Shown: piece by piece, positions 33,441 through 46,644 of the stretch
Numbering within the stretch: position 1 is the first letter of the stretch
Layout: every line of letters starts with the position of its first letter
Origin: Artocarpus heterophyllus
Lineage: Eukaryota > Streptophyta > Magnoliopsida > Rosales > Moraceae
Length of the DNA: 64,000 nucleotides
Assembly: GCA_025403435.1 (NCBI GenBank)
Contig: CM046354.1
Coordinates: forward strand, 21,981,467 to 22,045,466
Direction: 5' to 3'
Notes under the pieces: generated by a model
The model's input: only the letters and a program-made list of their open reading frames with translations
What the model was told of the DNA's origin: nothing
The model's database searches: none
Translations under genes and position numbers: made by a program

Positions 33441-35871
33441 TCCTGGAAGTAGGAGAGAGAAATTTCTCGAGAAAATACAAAATTGAAAGGTTAAGATCAG
33501 TGGTCCCAGATTGTCTCTAGAGTTTGAATCTGCTTTTTCTCGCTTCTTAAACGCGGAGATTTGAAAAAACGGCGAAAAGAAAATTTTAACGGGGGAAATG
33601 GGTTTTTTTTTAATAAAAAAATAAGATTTTTTTTTACAAAAAACAATTCTAGTGCTTTTCAAAAAGATGAGCAAAAAAAAATTATTGTAATGGAAAAAAC
33701 CTTAACCGGATAAAAAAAAAACTTGAGCAGCTTTTTATCTAAAAAATTTATTTTTTTACCCAAAAAAACAAAAGAGGTTATTTGTCTAAAAAAGTTTTTT
33801 CTTAAAGCCTTTTATTAAAATCTTCTTTTTTTAAACAAAGGTTATTGTAAACAAAGTTTATTTTTTTTAAGGAGTTCTATCTCCTATTTGGCTGAAGGTG
33901 TTCCCATCACAAACTTAATTATAAATATTATAAAATTTTTACATATTACAGTAAAAAGAAAAAAATTACTACAATGTTGTTACATACTATAGTAAAAATA
34001 GTTTCTACCAATGGTTCCCATCACTAGCTAAACACTTTTATAGTTCAATATTTGAAGTGTTTGTGAGATGTGTTTAGCAAAGTCGTTTTAGCTATAGTTT
34101 CAACTGTTATAATATAGAGCTTTCATGTATTATAATATAAAATAAAAGTATATGATAATGTAAAACTCTCACATGTTATAGTAAATCGGATCTAATTTTT
34201 TGTTCTAACTGCGTTGTCAAACGCACTCAATATGATTGGAACTGCGCACGGCAGCATGTAAAAGCTTTATATTATTTGTAAAACTCTCACATGTATATCA
34301 TATACTATAATATAAAATAAAAGTATATGATAATGTAAAACTCTCACATGTTATAGTAAATCGGATCTAATTTTTTGTTCTAACTGCGTTGTCAAACGCA
34401 CTCAATATGATTGGAACTGCGCACGGCAGCATGTAAAAGCTTTATATTATTTGTATTTAAAACTATGTGAGTATGCATATTAAAAATTTGCAATGCATGA
34501 ATACCACAATTGTTATGTTAATCGAATTAATTTTTCAACAATTTAATTTATGAGAATGCATGTTAACAATTTATAATGCATGACGCAGAAATAATTCTAG
34601 TCATATATCATATGTTTAAAAGTTACTCCAAGATTAAGACTTTTAAAAATGCTGTTGAAACTACAAAATGTAATTTTAATTAACCCCTGGTTTAAATTTT
34701 ATGAGACAAAATGTTGTAACTAAAGTTGGTTGCAACTATATTTTATGGTTCCAACTGCATCAAATGCTTATTCTACTATTAGTTTTGCTTATTTTCTCTT
34801 TTATACTTACATTTTGAGTTCAAAGCAAAAAACTTGCAATTTAGATGTTCTTGAGATTATACCTTAAAAACTGAAATTCATGTCAATTTGTACATTTTTG
34901 GGATAAAAAGTTGATTTTAATCTTAAGATTGAACTTTTGTAGCTCAAATATCTTACCATAAAAAAAAAAATAAAGCATAATGTTTGAATAAACAAAAAAA
35001 GGTCACAAAATAGAAAATTCAAGTTAAGTTGGAAAAAGTAATTTGTTAATTAGTGTTCTACTATAAGTTTGTTTAAGTTACAAAGGGTAAATCCGTCAAT
35101 TCAAAGGTCAAAAATTAGTTTTTAACTTGGAAATGTACAAATTTAATATGGATTTGAAACAAACATAGAAAGAAGTTATGAAAGAAGACTAATATATGTC
35201 TCGAGATTTTTTTAATCTTAAAGGTCTATTTAATTTCCAACCTAAAAATCATTCTTTTTAAGGGACTCAAAAATCATTTTTATGGCTTCAAAAAGTGAAT
35301 AAAAACAAAGCACTTGAAAATGTGAAAAAGGTTTTTTTTTAGAACGCCTTGGTAATCTCTCACAAATGTGAAAAACATTGGGATTTGCTAGAGATAGAAT
35401 GGGGTGGGACGAGGGTGGCCGCCTGTTTTTGTTTTAACGGGGCATCCAATAGAAAGAGACAAGAAAAAGAAAGTTGAAACCAACTTTTTTCCCCATAAAA
35501 ATTTGCAAAAAAAACCAAATATTTTTGGAACTACTCTCATTCTTATTTTCCTAAAATTTTAACCAAACATGTTTTTAACATTTTCATTTTTGGTTCATTG
35601 GGAAAAGTACAGAAACATCCCAAAAATAGACCCAAATAGGACCATTTCTCTATGATGGGACAATATTGTTATAGTTGTTTATCATATATAAGAGTCTTTG
35701 ACAAAATCAGTTCTAACCAAAACTTTTGGTAGCTAATGTGCAAAGCTCCCACTTGTATAGTTGTCAATTCAAATGTTTCAGTTCTAACCATACTTCCCAA
35801 ACACCCTATATGTTTATTTCTATGATTGTGTCATGCTTAATTGCTTTATGATATTTTGTCATATTGGCTTC
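33441..35871. other. No gene seen; AT-rich intergenic with MITE-like debris
   Basis: Contains the near-perfect repeat pair described at 34131-34455 and scattered short segments (CTCACATGTTATAGTA, GTTCTAACCAAAAC, CAAACATGTTTTTAAC) that recur elsewhere in the window. I see no coding sequence. Confidence 0.5.
34131..34455 (+). repeat. Direct repeat of 150 bp, spaced by 25 bp
   Basis: 34131-34280 and 34306-34455 are essentially identical, from TATAATATAAAATAAAAG to GCTTTATATTATTTGTA. The 25-bp spacer echoes part of the unit (AAAACTCTCACATG). Confidence 0.95.
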
Positions 35872-36865
35872 TGTTAGCAAAAATTACATATAATATGGAG
35901 AAAAACGAACAAGTTACTATTAACAAAATATTACAACAAAGATAAACAAATACAACAAAACTTGCAATAGAGTAAAACACATAAATTTGACGTCAAAGCA
36001 CGTGTAATATACGCTTTCCTTGAAACAGATTCGTCCTTTCCACAGGTGCTTGAGATCACGTTGAGTGTCTGTTTTTTAAGATGCAATAACGATCGAGCAG
36101 GACTTCAGTATCACAAGTACTACTCTGGCGAACTTTAATTGTGTCTTCCCTCTATCATCAGAAACCTAAAGCTCTAAGAATACTTAAGCGCCTAAGAACA
36201 CTAGAGAGTATAAAGAAAATCTCAAATGTTGTGCAACTAAGTTAAGGATGCCTCCTTTTATAGGCTCATGAGAAGGGTATTACAAAGTATGAAATAATGA
36301 GGAATTAATCCAAAATTATTTCCAAAATAATGAGAGCAATTCAAAGCCTACAACCTTTGATATTTAGTCTTCAGTATGCCCAAAATCTGGTCTAGATTCA
36401 TGCACAACGTGCAAAAGCTCTAACATTCATATTGACTATTCATATTTTGGAATGAATACAAAATAACTCTAGATTTTAAGTTAGAAAAAACAAATAAAAA
36501 TTTTTTGCAAAACAGGGCCAATGATTGCTCCCCCGATGCATCAGAGAGCCTCTTGGGTACAAGTTTTTACCCAAGAGCAAAAGTATAAACTTATTTAGAC
36601 TCTACCAAAGCAATTTGCCAAAGCAATATGGGATTCTAATTTTTTAGCATTCTTTCCTACAATAACCATTTTTAATGGGCATAATTTGAACATCAATTTC
36701 TCATTCACCCGATAATCATTTTGAGCGTATAAATATATGATTTCGATCTCCTCACGACCAAGAAAGTAAATCCGCTAGGACCTGTCGCTTATACGAAGTG
36801 GGTTCTACTCTAATTTGAGCCTCAAAATTGTTTATGACAATGGCTCATTAAACCATTTTTCAACA
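35872..36865 (-). mobile_element. 3' LTR of a minus-strand copia element
   Basis: On the minus strand it starts TGTTGAAAAATGG after the purine tract ATTTATGTGGGGGAT and ends TTGCTAACA, about 994 bp. TATAAAAG lies at 36255-36262. The gene-like GC-richer part around 36000-36200 is the R/U5 region. Confidence 0.7.
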
Positions 36866-37440
36866 ATCCCCCACATAAATGAAAATTGAATGATGACGAG
36901 AGAAAACAGAGACTCAATGCAGTGAGAAAGTTCTACGGTTAACACTTGCATAGGATAGATAAGCATTGAACCTTGAACCTTCCCTTATGAGAATATATTT
37001 ACTTTATTAGCTGATCAATAGATGTGATTTCCTTGAACTGTTCTTCCATTTGTATAAATGATGATATATCTCATGCAGATATCTTCCTGACATAGTTTTT
37101 CTTATGGTTATTTTCATTTTGACCACAAGCATCTGCCTGGTTCTGCAAAAGTTTCTAAATAATTGTATCCTAACAATTTTCCTTTGAAGCAGCTCTATTT
37201 CTCTTTCACATAGGTGATTTCTTAATTAAGAGTAACCTGCATTACTTCACTTAGATTCCAAACGCATCTAATGTATAAGAATCATTAAAAGCAATCGATT
37301 AACCTTATTCGTATGGGCATCACTATTTTTATCATAGGAATGGGCCGGGGTTAACCCTTATAGTGATTTGACTCGGTCTATATAGTTTAATTGTCTTATT
37401 AAACCTAGATCTAGGGATCTCTAGTCAACTAAGTTAGGTT

Positions 37441-40125
37441 TTCACTGCTTCAACCTATTCTTTCTTGGGCTAAGACCCATTCTCCTTGATGATTTCTCGA
37501 CTTGATCTCTATTCAAACCTTTAGTTAACGAATCGCAATATTCTCTTTTGACCTTTGTTGGTTGATTTCAGTGATTCGCAAGCGCACGTGGTCTTCTCCA
37601 GTAGTAAAATGTATAATTAAGTACGAATGTCGATCATACGATGATTGTGTTGATTTTTAGTTAAGTACTGAAATTGTGTTAATTCTAAGATCATTTGAAC
37701 AACCAATGAATTTAAATTGAAAATAAGAAATTATAAGAAATTAAACATACAATTTATGGAACAATTTAACATAAACAACCAATAACAAAAAGGTCTAGAG
37801 GAACTATTTCACTTTGTCTTCATTATGTTTGATAATTTCCTAAATTATTTACAATTCAAATACCCCAATTTATTGACTAAGAATTCTACTCTATTCCAAC
37901 TTTCCTATTTCAAGTACTAATTGAGAAATGCCCAAAATAATTAATTCCAATATCCCTATTGTTAACCAATTATTAAAGATTCATAATGATTTAATTCTAT
38001 TTATTGGCTACAAAGAAAACTATAAGTATCTCGACTTTTATAATTTCTTAGGTTATACTTCCTAAACATGTATTCAAAATCCTCCCATCTCAAGTACTAA
38101 TTCTATATAAAAAAATCATTTAATTGGTGAACAACCAACTAAAGACATTATGCTCAAAGAAACACAAATAAATGGAATTGGAATTTAAATCATAACAATC
38201 CAAGTTAATTATCCTAAAAGTAAATTTAACTAAGTTATGGTTCTCTAGACTAATCTCTAGACTAACAAATCAGCTACACATAATTACAAAAATTAATTAA
38301 CAATAAAAATAATAATAAAAAACACACACAAACGTTATAATATTAAAATAAATATTAAACTAATATAGATGGAGTTTTGAAGGAACCAGATGACAACAGT
38401 CACTGATGAGCCTTCCTTTCACACTGACAGAACCTCACAAAATATGTTACAAAACACTCAAAAAAAGAAAAAAAAAACAACTAAAAATAGAATTGACAAA
38501 ATGACATTTGGAAACACGAATCCTCACGGTTGGGTTCTGTCTCTAAAAGACTCTCCTTTGGTATGAGCATGAATGCCTCCTTTATAAAGGCATTATAACA
38601 CCTAGCAATTTTTTTGGAATCGGTGGTGGGAACCGTTGGTTAGAACCATTTTTATTATAGCATATAAAAGATTTACATTATAGTAATTTTTTTATAATTA
38701 TTGTAGCATCTAAGAACTTTATACTATTTATAATTGAGTTTGTGGTGAAAACTATGTCAAACTGAGGGTTAAATGTGTTTACAGCAGGTGAGGATTTAAT
38801 TTGTTGAACAATTATTTTTCTTTTCTTCTTTGTCTTCAACTCTTCATAAGGCAGCAAGAAGACAAGTCTAATGCCTCCCAGCTTGACGCAACCTTCTTTC
38901 TATTTTCTTGATTTTGAACCGGCCGAACGTGCATCAATCGCGAGTGACCGACATAGCTGAAGATGGGTTGAAACGTGCAAGCAACGCTCGAAGAAATGGA
39001 GGAGACTAGGCATCTAGCTAGGCTGCCGACTAGCTGCTGACCGGCCAATCCGGAAAATCCAAGAGGTCGTTCGCCGCTGACTGGGCTATGTTGACATTGG
39101 TTACAAAATTATGTTTTGGCCCCAGTTTTTGAACTTTTCTGACAATTTTCTTCCTATTTTGACCCTGAAATAAAATAATCTGCAATTAAGCCCAAAAATT
39201 AAAAATTTTACAAAATAAAAATGACCAATAGCAACTAAATATTTTTAGATACTTATTTAATATAAAACTAAATTAAAAATAAATTCACATGTTAAAATAA
39301 AAATAAAACTTAATTAAACTTATGGTTTTAAATCTAATTTGTATTAATTAATTAATTATTTAACACATAAAAATCCTTCCAAAGATTACCAAAAATATGA
39401 TTAAGCATAAAAACATAATAAAAATGAATAACTAAACATATTTTACAAATAACACACTAAAAATGATAGAAACACACAAAAATGCTTAAATAGAGGATTT
39501 AATAACAAATAAAATGATAAATAAATTATTTTAAACTTTATAAACATGCATTTTTACGTGTTATCAATCTTACATAGTCAACAGTTATAAGACCGGTAGA
39601 GATCAATTGTCTAACGATGTATGTGTCTTGATTTATTGTTGGCATGGTATTATGTGCTCTGCCAATAGCCAATTGCCTATCATAGTGTATACTTATTGTA
39701 GGCACATGTTTTGACCATTTAGGGATATCCTCTAAGAAATGTCACAGCCATTCAGCCTCTTTAACGCATTTATCTAATGCTACAAATTCAGATTCTATTG
39801 TAGATCTAGTTATTACCGTCTGCTTAGAGGATTTTCACGACACAACTACGCCTCTTAAAGTGAATATATATCCACTAGTAGCTTTAGAATATCATATATC
39901 TAGCTTGCATCTGAGTATCCTTTTAATACAACGAGATCTCTAGTATGGTGCAGTCCATAGTCACAAGTATATCGTAAGTATCTAAGTACTTTAACAATTG
40001 CTTTTCACTGGTCAACTCTTAGATTACTTGTAAATTTGCTCAAACTACTCATGGTATAGACAAAATCTGGTCTTGTATAGTCATCAAGTACGTTAAATTG
40101 CCTATTATTTAGCCAAACTATGACT
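37441..40125 (-). pseudogene. Copia pol remnant (RT end and RNase H), split by a 2.0-kb insertion
   Basis: On the minus strand 40080-39570 reads [43 protein letters not shown] and, last, a broken RQLISTGLITVDYV. After the insertion (39566-37563) it resumes and reads DSLTKGLNRDQVEKSS at about 37530-37480. A non-coding tail (37440-36866) leads to the LTR. It is decayed by stops and frame changes and truncated on the right near 40125. Confidence 0.8.
37563..39566. mobile_element. Unclassified 2.0-kb insertion (TGAT..ATCA ends) in copia pol
   Basis: The copia reading frame stops at 39567 and resumes at about 37562, which fixes the edges to within a few bases. The left end TGATTTCAGTGATTCGCAAGCGCACG and the right end TTTTTACGTGTTATCA are not inverted copies of each other. 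The right 400 bp is related to the TIR arms at 19059-19921. It is AT-rich with a GC-richer part at 38880-39090 and has no recognisable protein. No clear target duplication; about 2 bp at most. Confidence 0.55.
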
Positions 40126-40694
40126 CATTAAAGGACCCAGAACGTGGATTGAATCCACGTACTTTACCTTGGCCCATACTATGGGATATTGGTTGGGCTT
40201 GTTTCTTGTAAAAAAAAGATATTCTCTAAGAGAAATAATAAAGGTCAAAGAGTGGAAAAAAAAAAGAGAATAAAATAATGATATTAAAAACAATAGTATG
40301 TGACTTCTTCTACTTCAACTGGGTTCATATCCAAGCCCAAACCCATTAATCAACCCAAACTCCCAAAGCTGTAGAGCTTTATTCAGGTGAAGCATCAAAA
40401 ATATTCCACCCAGAGTCCTCTCCTCTCCTGTCTCCTCCCCAAACAAACTAAAAACCCTTTTCTTCAATCATTCTCAATACGCCTGCCTCTTCGCCCTCTT
40501 CGCCTCTTACAATTTTTTGTTTTGCGTTCCCCTCGGAAAGCAAATTTGGTATTTCGTTCCCAAAACACGTCTTTCTGAGACCTAATTCTCAGGTTACGAG
40601 GAGGACCAGAAGACCTGAACAACATCTTTCTCGGAAAAGTAAAAATATTAGTCTTTGTCTGTGGCGATTTAATAATTCTCAGTGTTTAAAGAAG
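40126..40694 (+). promoter_or_regulatory. Promoter and 5' leader region of the eIF2B-beta gene
   Basis: From about 40400 the sequence becomes C/T-rich (CCTCTCCTCTCCTGTCTCCTCCCC), as in a plant 5' leader, and runs to the ATG at 40695. I see no convincing TATA box. There are short upstream ATGs in poor frames. Confidence 0.4.
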
Positions 40695-43600
40695 ATGCCG
40701 GATATGCAGGCCCTCGTTAATGAATTCCTTGTCAAGCTTAAGAAACGGTCAGTACTTCTTGCTTGAACTTGCTTAACCATGAACTCCTGTCCTTTATATG
40801 ATCTTTTTTTTTTTTTTCCTTTTTTTCATTGGGTTTTTGGTTATATATATATATATTTATATTTATATTGCGTGGGTTTTGTTTGTCAGTAAAATCGAGG
40901 GTTCACAGGCGACGGCTAAGCAGACGGCTGAATTGCTTCGGTCAGTGATATCACAGCAGAGAGTGCCTTATTCGAACCAAGCTGGAGCTTTGATCGATGC
41001 TGTCAAGGCTGTTGGAGAGCAGCTGATTGCCGCCAATCCTGTTGGTATGTAGGTTTTTTTTTTTTTTTTTTTAATAAATAAAATTATTATCGGAGTAAAG
41101 ATTATTATTCAATAATTGGGCATGCTTTATGTAATAACTTGTGATCAAATATAATGGAAAATTGGTGATGGAAAGGAAAGAACATGAAGTTGAAAAGAGA
41201 TAGGTTGAAATTGGTTATACTTAGACTTTTTTCATATTTTTTCTTTAATATTTTGGTTTCACTAGAGTTTAATTTCTTTAAGGGAGATGAATCTTGTATG
41301 AAGATGCAGGGAGGTTATAATAGCTTATTACTGTAATAGAAAACAAGGTTTTTCATTTGCCTTTTCTTTAGTGAAGTTAAAAAAAAATTATGGATGTGTT
41401 AAAAAACGACCCTTTTTAAAGCATGTTTTGGGTAAAGGTCGCTAATTTTGTTAAATAAAAAAAATTGTCCATTTTCTTAAAAATCAGGTAAATCCCTGGT
41501 GGACTTGGTAGTAAGTCATTGATTGACCAAATATCAATAAGTAGTTGATCAATATAAATCAATGATCAACCAAAACTCCTCTCTCTTCTCTATTCTTGCT
41601 GCCGCCATTCTTGCTGCCGCCATTCTTGCCCTACTGTGGAGACCATGGTGTGTTGCCGGAGACCATTATGTGACGCTGATGATCCTTGTGCATTGCTCAT
41701 GATGCCAGGAGCACCCTTACAAATTTGGGAAAATATTGAAAAAGTACAAAATTATACATTATTTCGAATTCAAGAATCTGATTTACGTTGCATTGAAAAT
41801 TGATAAATTAGACATGATCAATTGACCATCTACCAAAAGTAGTTGTGTGGCCTTTTTTTTAATTTAGCAAAATTTTAGACATTTGCTCATAGTAGGCCTC
41901 AAAATGGGCTATCTGCCGCAATTTGTCAAAATTAGGTGTTCTTATTGCTGAAGCTTGATTTACTTTTGAGTAAACTATGCCCACGATTTGTCAAAATTAG
42001 ATGTTATTACCGAACCTTGATATCTTTTTGTGGGGACTACTATCGTAAAGCATGTGTGGAAAAGAAATTTCTTCAGCGGCCTTTGTTGGGTGTTGAGGTG
42101 TTCTTTCTTAATAGAATCGATTTTACACATTTGTGAGCCTAGAGCATTATTTCATGAAGCCAAAGCTGCAATATTGTAAGTGGTGTCAATATAGATATTA
42201 TAATTTGTAAAATGCTGTCCTCCTGTTGCAGTTCTATGATATACACCTGAATTGCATGGCAGATGCTTAGTTACTTAAAGTCTTTGCATTTTAGAATCTT
42301 GTCCAAAGATTATTCCATTTTTATCCTTTCTTATGTGTATTAACGAGGCGTATTTATTCTTCTTACATGGGAATGTTCCATGTGTATAATTGCAGAGCTT
42401 GCTGTGGGTAATATTGTGAGACGTGTTTTGCACATTATTAGGGAAGAGGATCTTTCTCTTACAACAGCAGCCATGGCAGGCTTGAACTTATCATCCATAA
42501 GTGATGATGATGAGGATACTGAACATGACTGATCATCCAGTCCTATCAGCTGCTGTTGTTGCAGCTGCTGCAAGAAGCACATTGCGTCCTCCTTCCCTGC
42601 AGACCCTTCTTGAGGATGTTCCTGATGCAACGGCCTATTCGTCGTACTTCTTCATCAGGGGGCGATTCTGAAGGAAAAAGCAAATGTGAGCTTTGGTTAT
42701 AAACTTTCTAAAAATTTCCTCCTTTTTTTTTTGTCAGACCTGATGTGTTTCAGCTTTGTTGAATATGTAATTTTAAGGGCGTTTTTGTTTTTATTTTTTA
42801 ATTCAGAATATTGGTTTGGCAGTGTGGACGATACTAGGGCATTTGTAGATAATTAAGATCCTTTTGAAGTCTTACAGGCATGAGCATTTACTTTTGCTTA
42901 CAGCTGCTGATAAAAGCTCAAGAACTCGGAAACTGAAGCATGATGTCATTGAAGCAGTTAATGAACTTATTCAAGATATCAGCACTTGTTACGAACAGAT
43001 TGCAGAGCAAGCAGTAGAGCACATTCACCAGAAGTACGTTTGTTTTCTTTAACTCTGGTATATTTAAGCTTGGTTTTCTAGTGCCTGTTCTTTTTCTTTG
43101 TTTCCTTACTTTTTGCTTTGTTAGGAGCACTCTTTTGAACTACTTGAGTTGACTCTGAAGCAGCATTTCTCTATTTCGTTAATTTCCTTTTATTGTTAAT
43201 CTTATTCTGTTATGATGTTGATTCTCATAAGAGGGAGTATTCGCTTCATGGTATCCATATCATGCTTTTTGTTTCTGCATTGTTCATAAAAAATTGTGTA
43301 ATCTAGTATCATATTCAAATAATTTAATGATCTATGTGTTCAGTATTTGGGTCTAAATAATTAGTGTTTCTTTTTTAGCTTATCAGAGTAGTTGTAAATT
43401 TGAATTGGGATGAAGGCTAGGAGTATTTTATTATTTTAATGGGACTTCTAAAATGGGATGTCATTAGAATTCATATTTCATTTGACATTGTTTTTCTTGA
43501 TATCCTTAAAAGCTTCGTAATTAAGAAAAATAGAATTCATATTTCATATGACATTGTTTTTCTTGATATCCTTAAAAGCTTCGTAATTAAGATTTTTTCA

Positions 43601-46055
43601 GATGTATCTTTGCAGAATTCATACTTCATGTGACATTATTTTACTCGATATTCTTAATTAAGAATTTTTCAGATGTATCTTTGCAACAGTTAATGACGAC
43701 TTTTCCAAGAAAGAAAGAGAGCTGCTCAGGGTTTGTATTACAATTAAAGTAGATTGTAGTTAACATGATAAATTCTAATGAAAATCGGAATGGAACTTAA
43801 TTTACACCGATAAACACTTGAGATAGATTACTTAAATACATGCTTAGTTGTAACAGAAATTTGGAAGTTTACGGTCTTGCTGAATGTCATAATCTATATT
43901 CCATCTTTAAAAAAAAAAAAAAAAAAAACCTACATTCAAAGTTCAATTTTTGTATATCTTTGTCCAGTTGTGCTAGTTTGGAAGGGAAGCATTTGAAGTA
44001 CCAAAATCTAATGAGAAAGGGGGATCAATTAGCTAATAGGTAATAGTGTAAGGCTAGATTGTGTCATGATGGCACAAGAAAGAATTTGTCGGACAATACT
44101 CAACACAATTACCACAAAGTATGCGAAATGAAAGAACTAGCGAGAATGAGTTTGAGTTTTACCATTTGATGTAGTTTTTTAGTTGTTGTTTGCTACTTGC
44201 CATGGAAGACCTGTTCTCCTTTTCCTTTTGTGTTCTCACAAACACACACACAAAACACACACCACCACACATGACTGTATAAAATTTAATTGTTAAATGG
44301 ATTAATGGAATAAATATAATCTGACAGTTAAAACATACATAGCCAAGACTATAGTCCCTCAGAGGGACTGGTTTCTCAGGTCATATTTAACTGTTCAGAT
44401 GGAATGAAATTTGATCTGGCAGTTAAAACAGGCTTAGGGGAAACATGAGAAAAGTTAGATTTGTTACGCAACACCTTTAGTATGTTACTTCCCTTAACTA
44501 TATTGTTACAGTTACCCATCAACGCATTAGGAACTAATCTCTTTGAGTCCCAGGGACTACAGCCAGTACTATACAAATTTGATGATTTCAATTTTATCTA
44601 TCCTAAACTGTTCGAAGTTCTATCAAGTACTTGGTTGTGTCTTTGTTTTCTTGTTATATGAACTAAAATCACTTGCAGACTGCATTTTGCTTCATATATC
44701 GTCCATTCATGATGGTTTTCAATTTGGAGATTTGTGTTTCTTATTTTCTTAACCATGTTTCTAATTGGACTGATTTTCCAGTGAGGTAATATTAACATTA
44801 GGGAGTTCAAGAACAGGTACTGGAATTTCTTTGCGCTGCAAAGGAGAAAAAGAGATCTTTTCGGGTATTTGTTGCAGAAGGAGCTCCAAGGTCAGCTAAA
44901 AAAACCTTACTATTTGTTTTACGGAAGGTTCTAGTAGTTGGTATAATTCTGCTTGTTTATGATTTCTTTGTCATTGCTTTCAAATTAGGTATCAGGGGCA
45001 TCTTCTCGCAAAAGAATTGGTCTCGAGAGGCTTACAAACCACACTGATAACTGATTCAGCAGTTTTTGCCATGATATCGCGAGTCAACATGGTAGGGAGA
45101 AAATCTTTTCACCGTTATTTCAGCTTTCCATTTGGAAATTCATGTTCTGTATCTTTATACTAACCTTGAAATTTGTAATGCAAAGGTCATAGTTGGTGCT
45201 CATGCTGTCATGGCCAATGGTGGTGTAATAGCACCTGTTGGGTTGAATATGGTCGCACTTGCAGCTCAAAGGCATGCTGTACCTTTTGTGGTACTTGCTG
45301 GTAGTCATAAGGTAATCTATAACATTGATTGCTTTAGTTTGACGCCAAGGTTTAAATAGTCAATAGTTTTCAATTTGTTCTCTCTTTTGATGGAGTCTTG
45401 TCTTATCTCTTTGGTTTACATGTTTAGATTTTCATTTTATTTTTTCCTCTTGTTGGCTTTCTTTATATAACAGTTGTGCCCTTTGTATCCACACAATCCT
45501 GAAGTCTTACTAAATGAGCTGAGATCCCCTTCTGAACTGCTGGATTTTGGAGAATTCTCAGAATGCATGGACTTTGGGAATGGGGCTGGTGCCCCTCTTC
45601 TACATGTTGTAAACCCCGCATTTGATTATGTACCGCCAAAGCTTGTTAGTTTGTTTATCACTGACACGTAAGTTAATCTTATTTCACTAACATTTGTGGG
45701 ATTCCTGCTCTGAATGTATATCTGTCTGTGTTTATGTGTGCAAGGAGTATAAAAGCCTTGTGTTAAAGAAAGTGAAAGCCTAACCAGATGTAGATAGATG
45801 ACTTTTCAGATAATATCGTCTTTATTGTTATGTCCAAGCATGTTCGTATGCTATAACTTTAGTGTTTTGCATTTGCCAAGTGGGTCTTCTGGTTCTTTTT
45901 TCCTCCATTTGTCCTGTCATTCTTAGACTGTTCGTAATCATCACTTCATCCTTAACAGAGGAGGGCATAACCCATCTTACATGTACCGGCTGATTGCGGA
46001 CTATTATTCTGCTGATGATTTGGTAGTGCAACGAAGACCTGCTACTGGGAGTTGA
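40695..46055 (+). CDS. EIF2B2: Translation initiation factor eIF2B, beta subunit (nine coding exons; three one-base frame breaks)
   Basis: eIF2B reloads eIF2 with GTP; beta is one of its regulatory subunits and acts in the cytosol. Exons: 40695-40747, 40890-41044, 42396-42685, 42904-43033, 44782-44890, 44989-45091, 45186-45311, 45474-45667, 45959-46055. All junctions are GT-AG and phases match. The product is about 417 residues after allowing for the breaks. Landmarks: KIEGSQATAKQTAELLRSVI, AVGNIVRRVLHIIREEDLSL, SSRTRKLKHDVIEAVNELIQ, APRYQGHLLAKEL, VGAHAVMANGGVIAPVGLNM, FDYVPPKLVSLFI and the end YYSADDLVVQRRPATGS. One extra base appears near 42530 and one between 42531 and 42650 (both exon 3), and one near 44816 (exon 5). 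Everything else is conserved, so these look either like assembly errors or very recent inactivation. Confidence 0.9.
43467..43690 (+). repeat. Three-copy tandem repeat in eIF2B-beta intron 4
   Basis: Copies start at GAATTCATATTTCAT (43467, 43533) and GAATTCATACTTCAT (43615). The first two are almost identical over 58 bp; the third is diverged. Two copies of TTTTTCAGATGTATCTTTGCA follow copies 2 and 3. Confidence 0.85.
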
Positions 46056-46644
46056 GATTTGCTCCTACTTTGTGGTATATTGAGTAAGTAACTCTCTCTA
46101 CAATTTCAATTATTACTTTTTGTAAGTTGTTGCTGTAAACTGATCCTTGTGCATAACACTTTTAGTTTTTGTTTTCAACTCACAAGTTTTGATTTTTGCT
46201 TGAATTGAAAAACTCAAATTATGTTTTTTGCTTGAATTGATGGACAAAATGAGATTTATCAGTGAAATAGAACTCTTAGAAACTGTAGATCTTGATGCAT
46301 GTATGTCAACTCCCTTAGAAAGGCTCTGTTCTCATTTCATTTACGCCTCATTTAAAGGGCTTTTTTTAACCAGTATTTTTTTAATTCTGCAAGCATTCCG
46401 TTTACCAACTGTACTTATCTCTTCTACAATTTCTTGAGCTGTATTCTCCTAAGCAGTTTAGTCTCCGAGATAAGATTATTTATGTGGTTGTAGTTTCTCG
46501 TAATATGGTGAGATTAAAGTCCGGACAACAGCTTAATAATCCGTTTGGAAAAGTATTTTGACTGCTGATTCATTTCATTCGAAAAGGTTGCATTTGTGCC
46601 TGCAAATGCTTATTCAAAGGAAACTGCAGAGCAGGATAAAAGTT

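Noticed and set aside
37563..39566. Helitron
   Set aside because: The ends do not show TC at one side and a hairpin plus CTRR at the other, and the A|T insertion rule is not clearly met.
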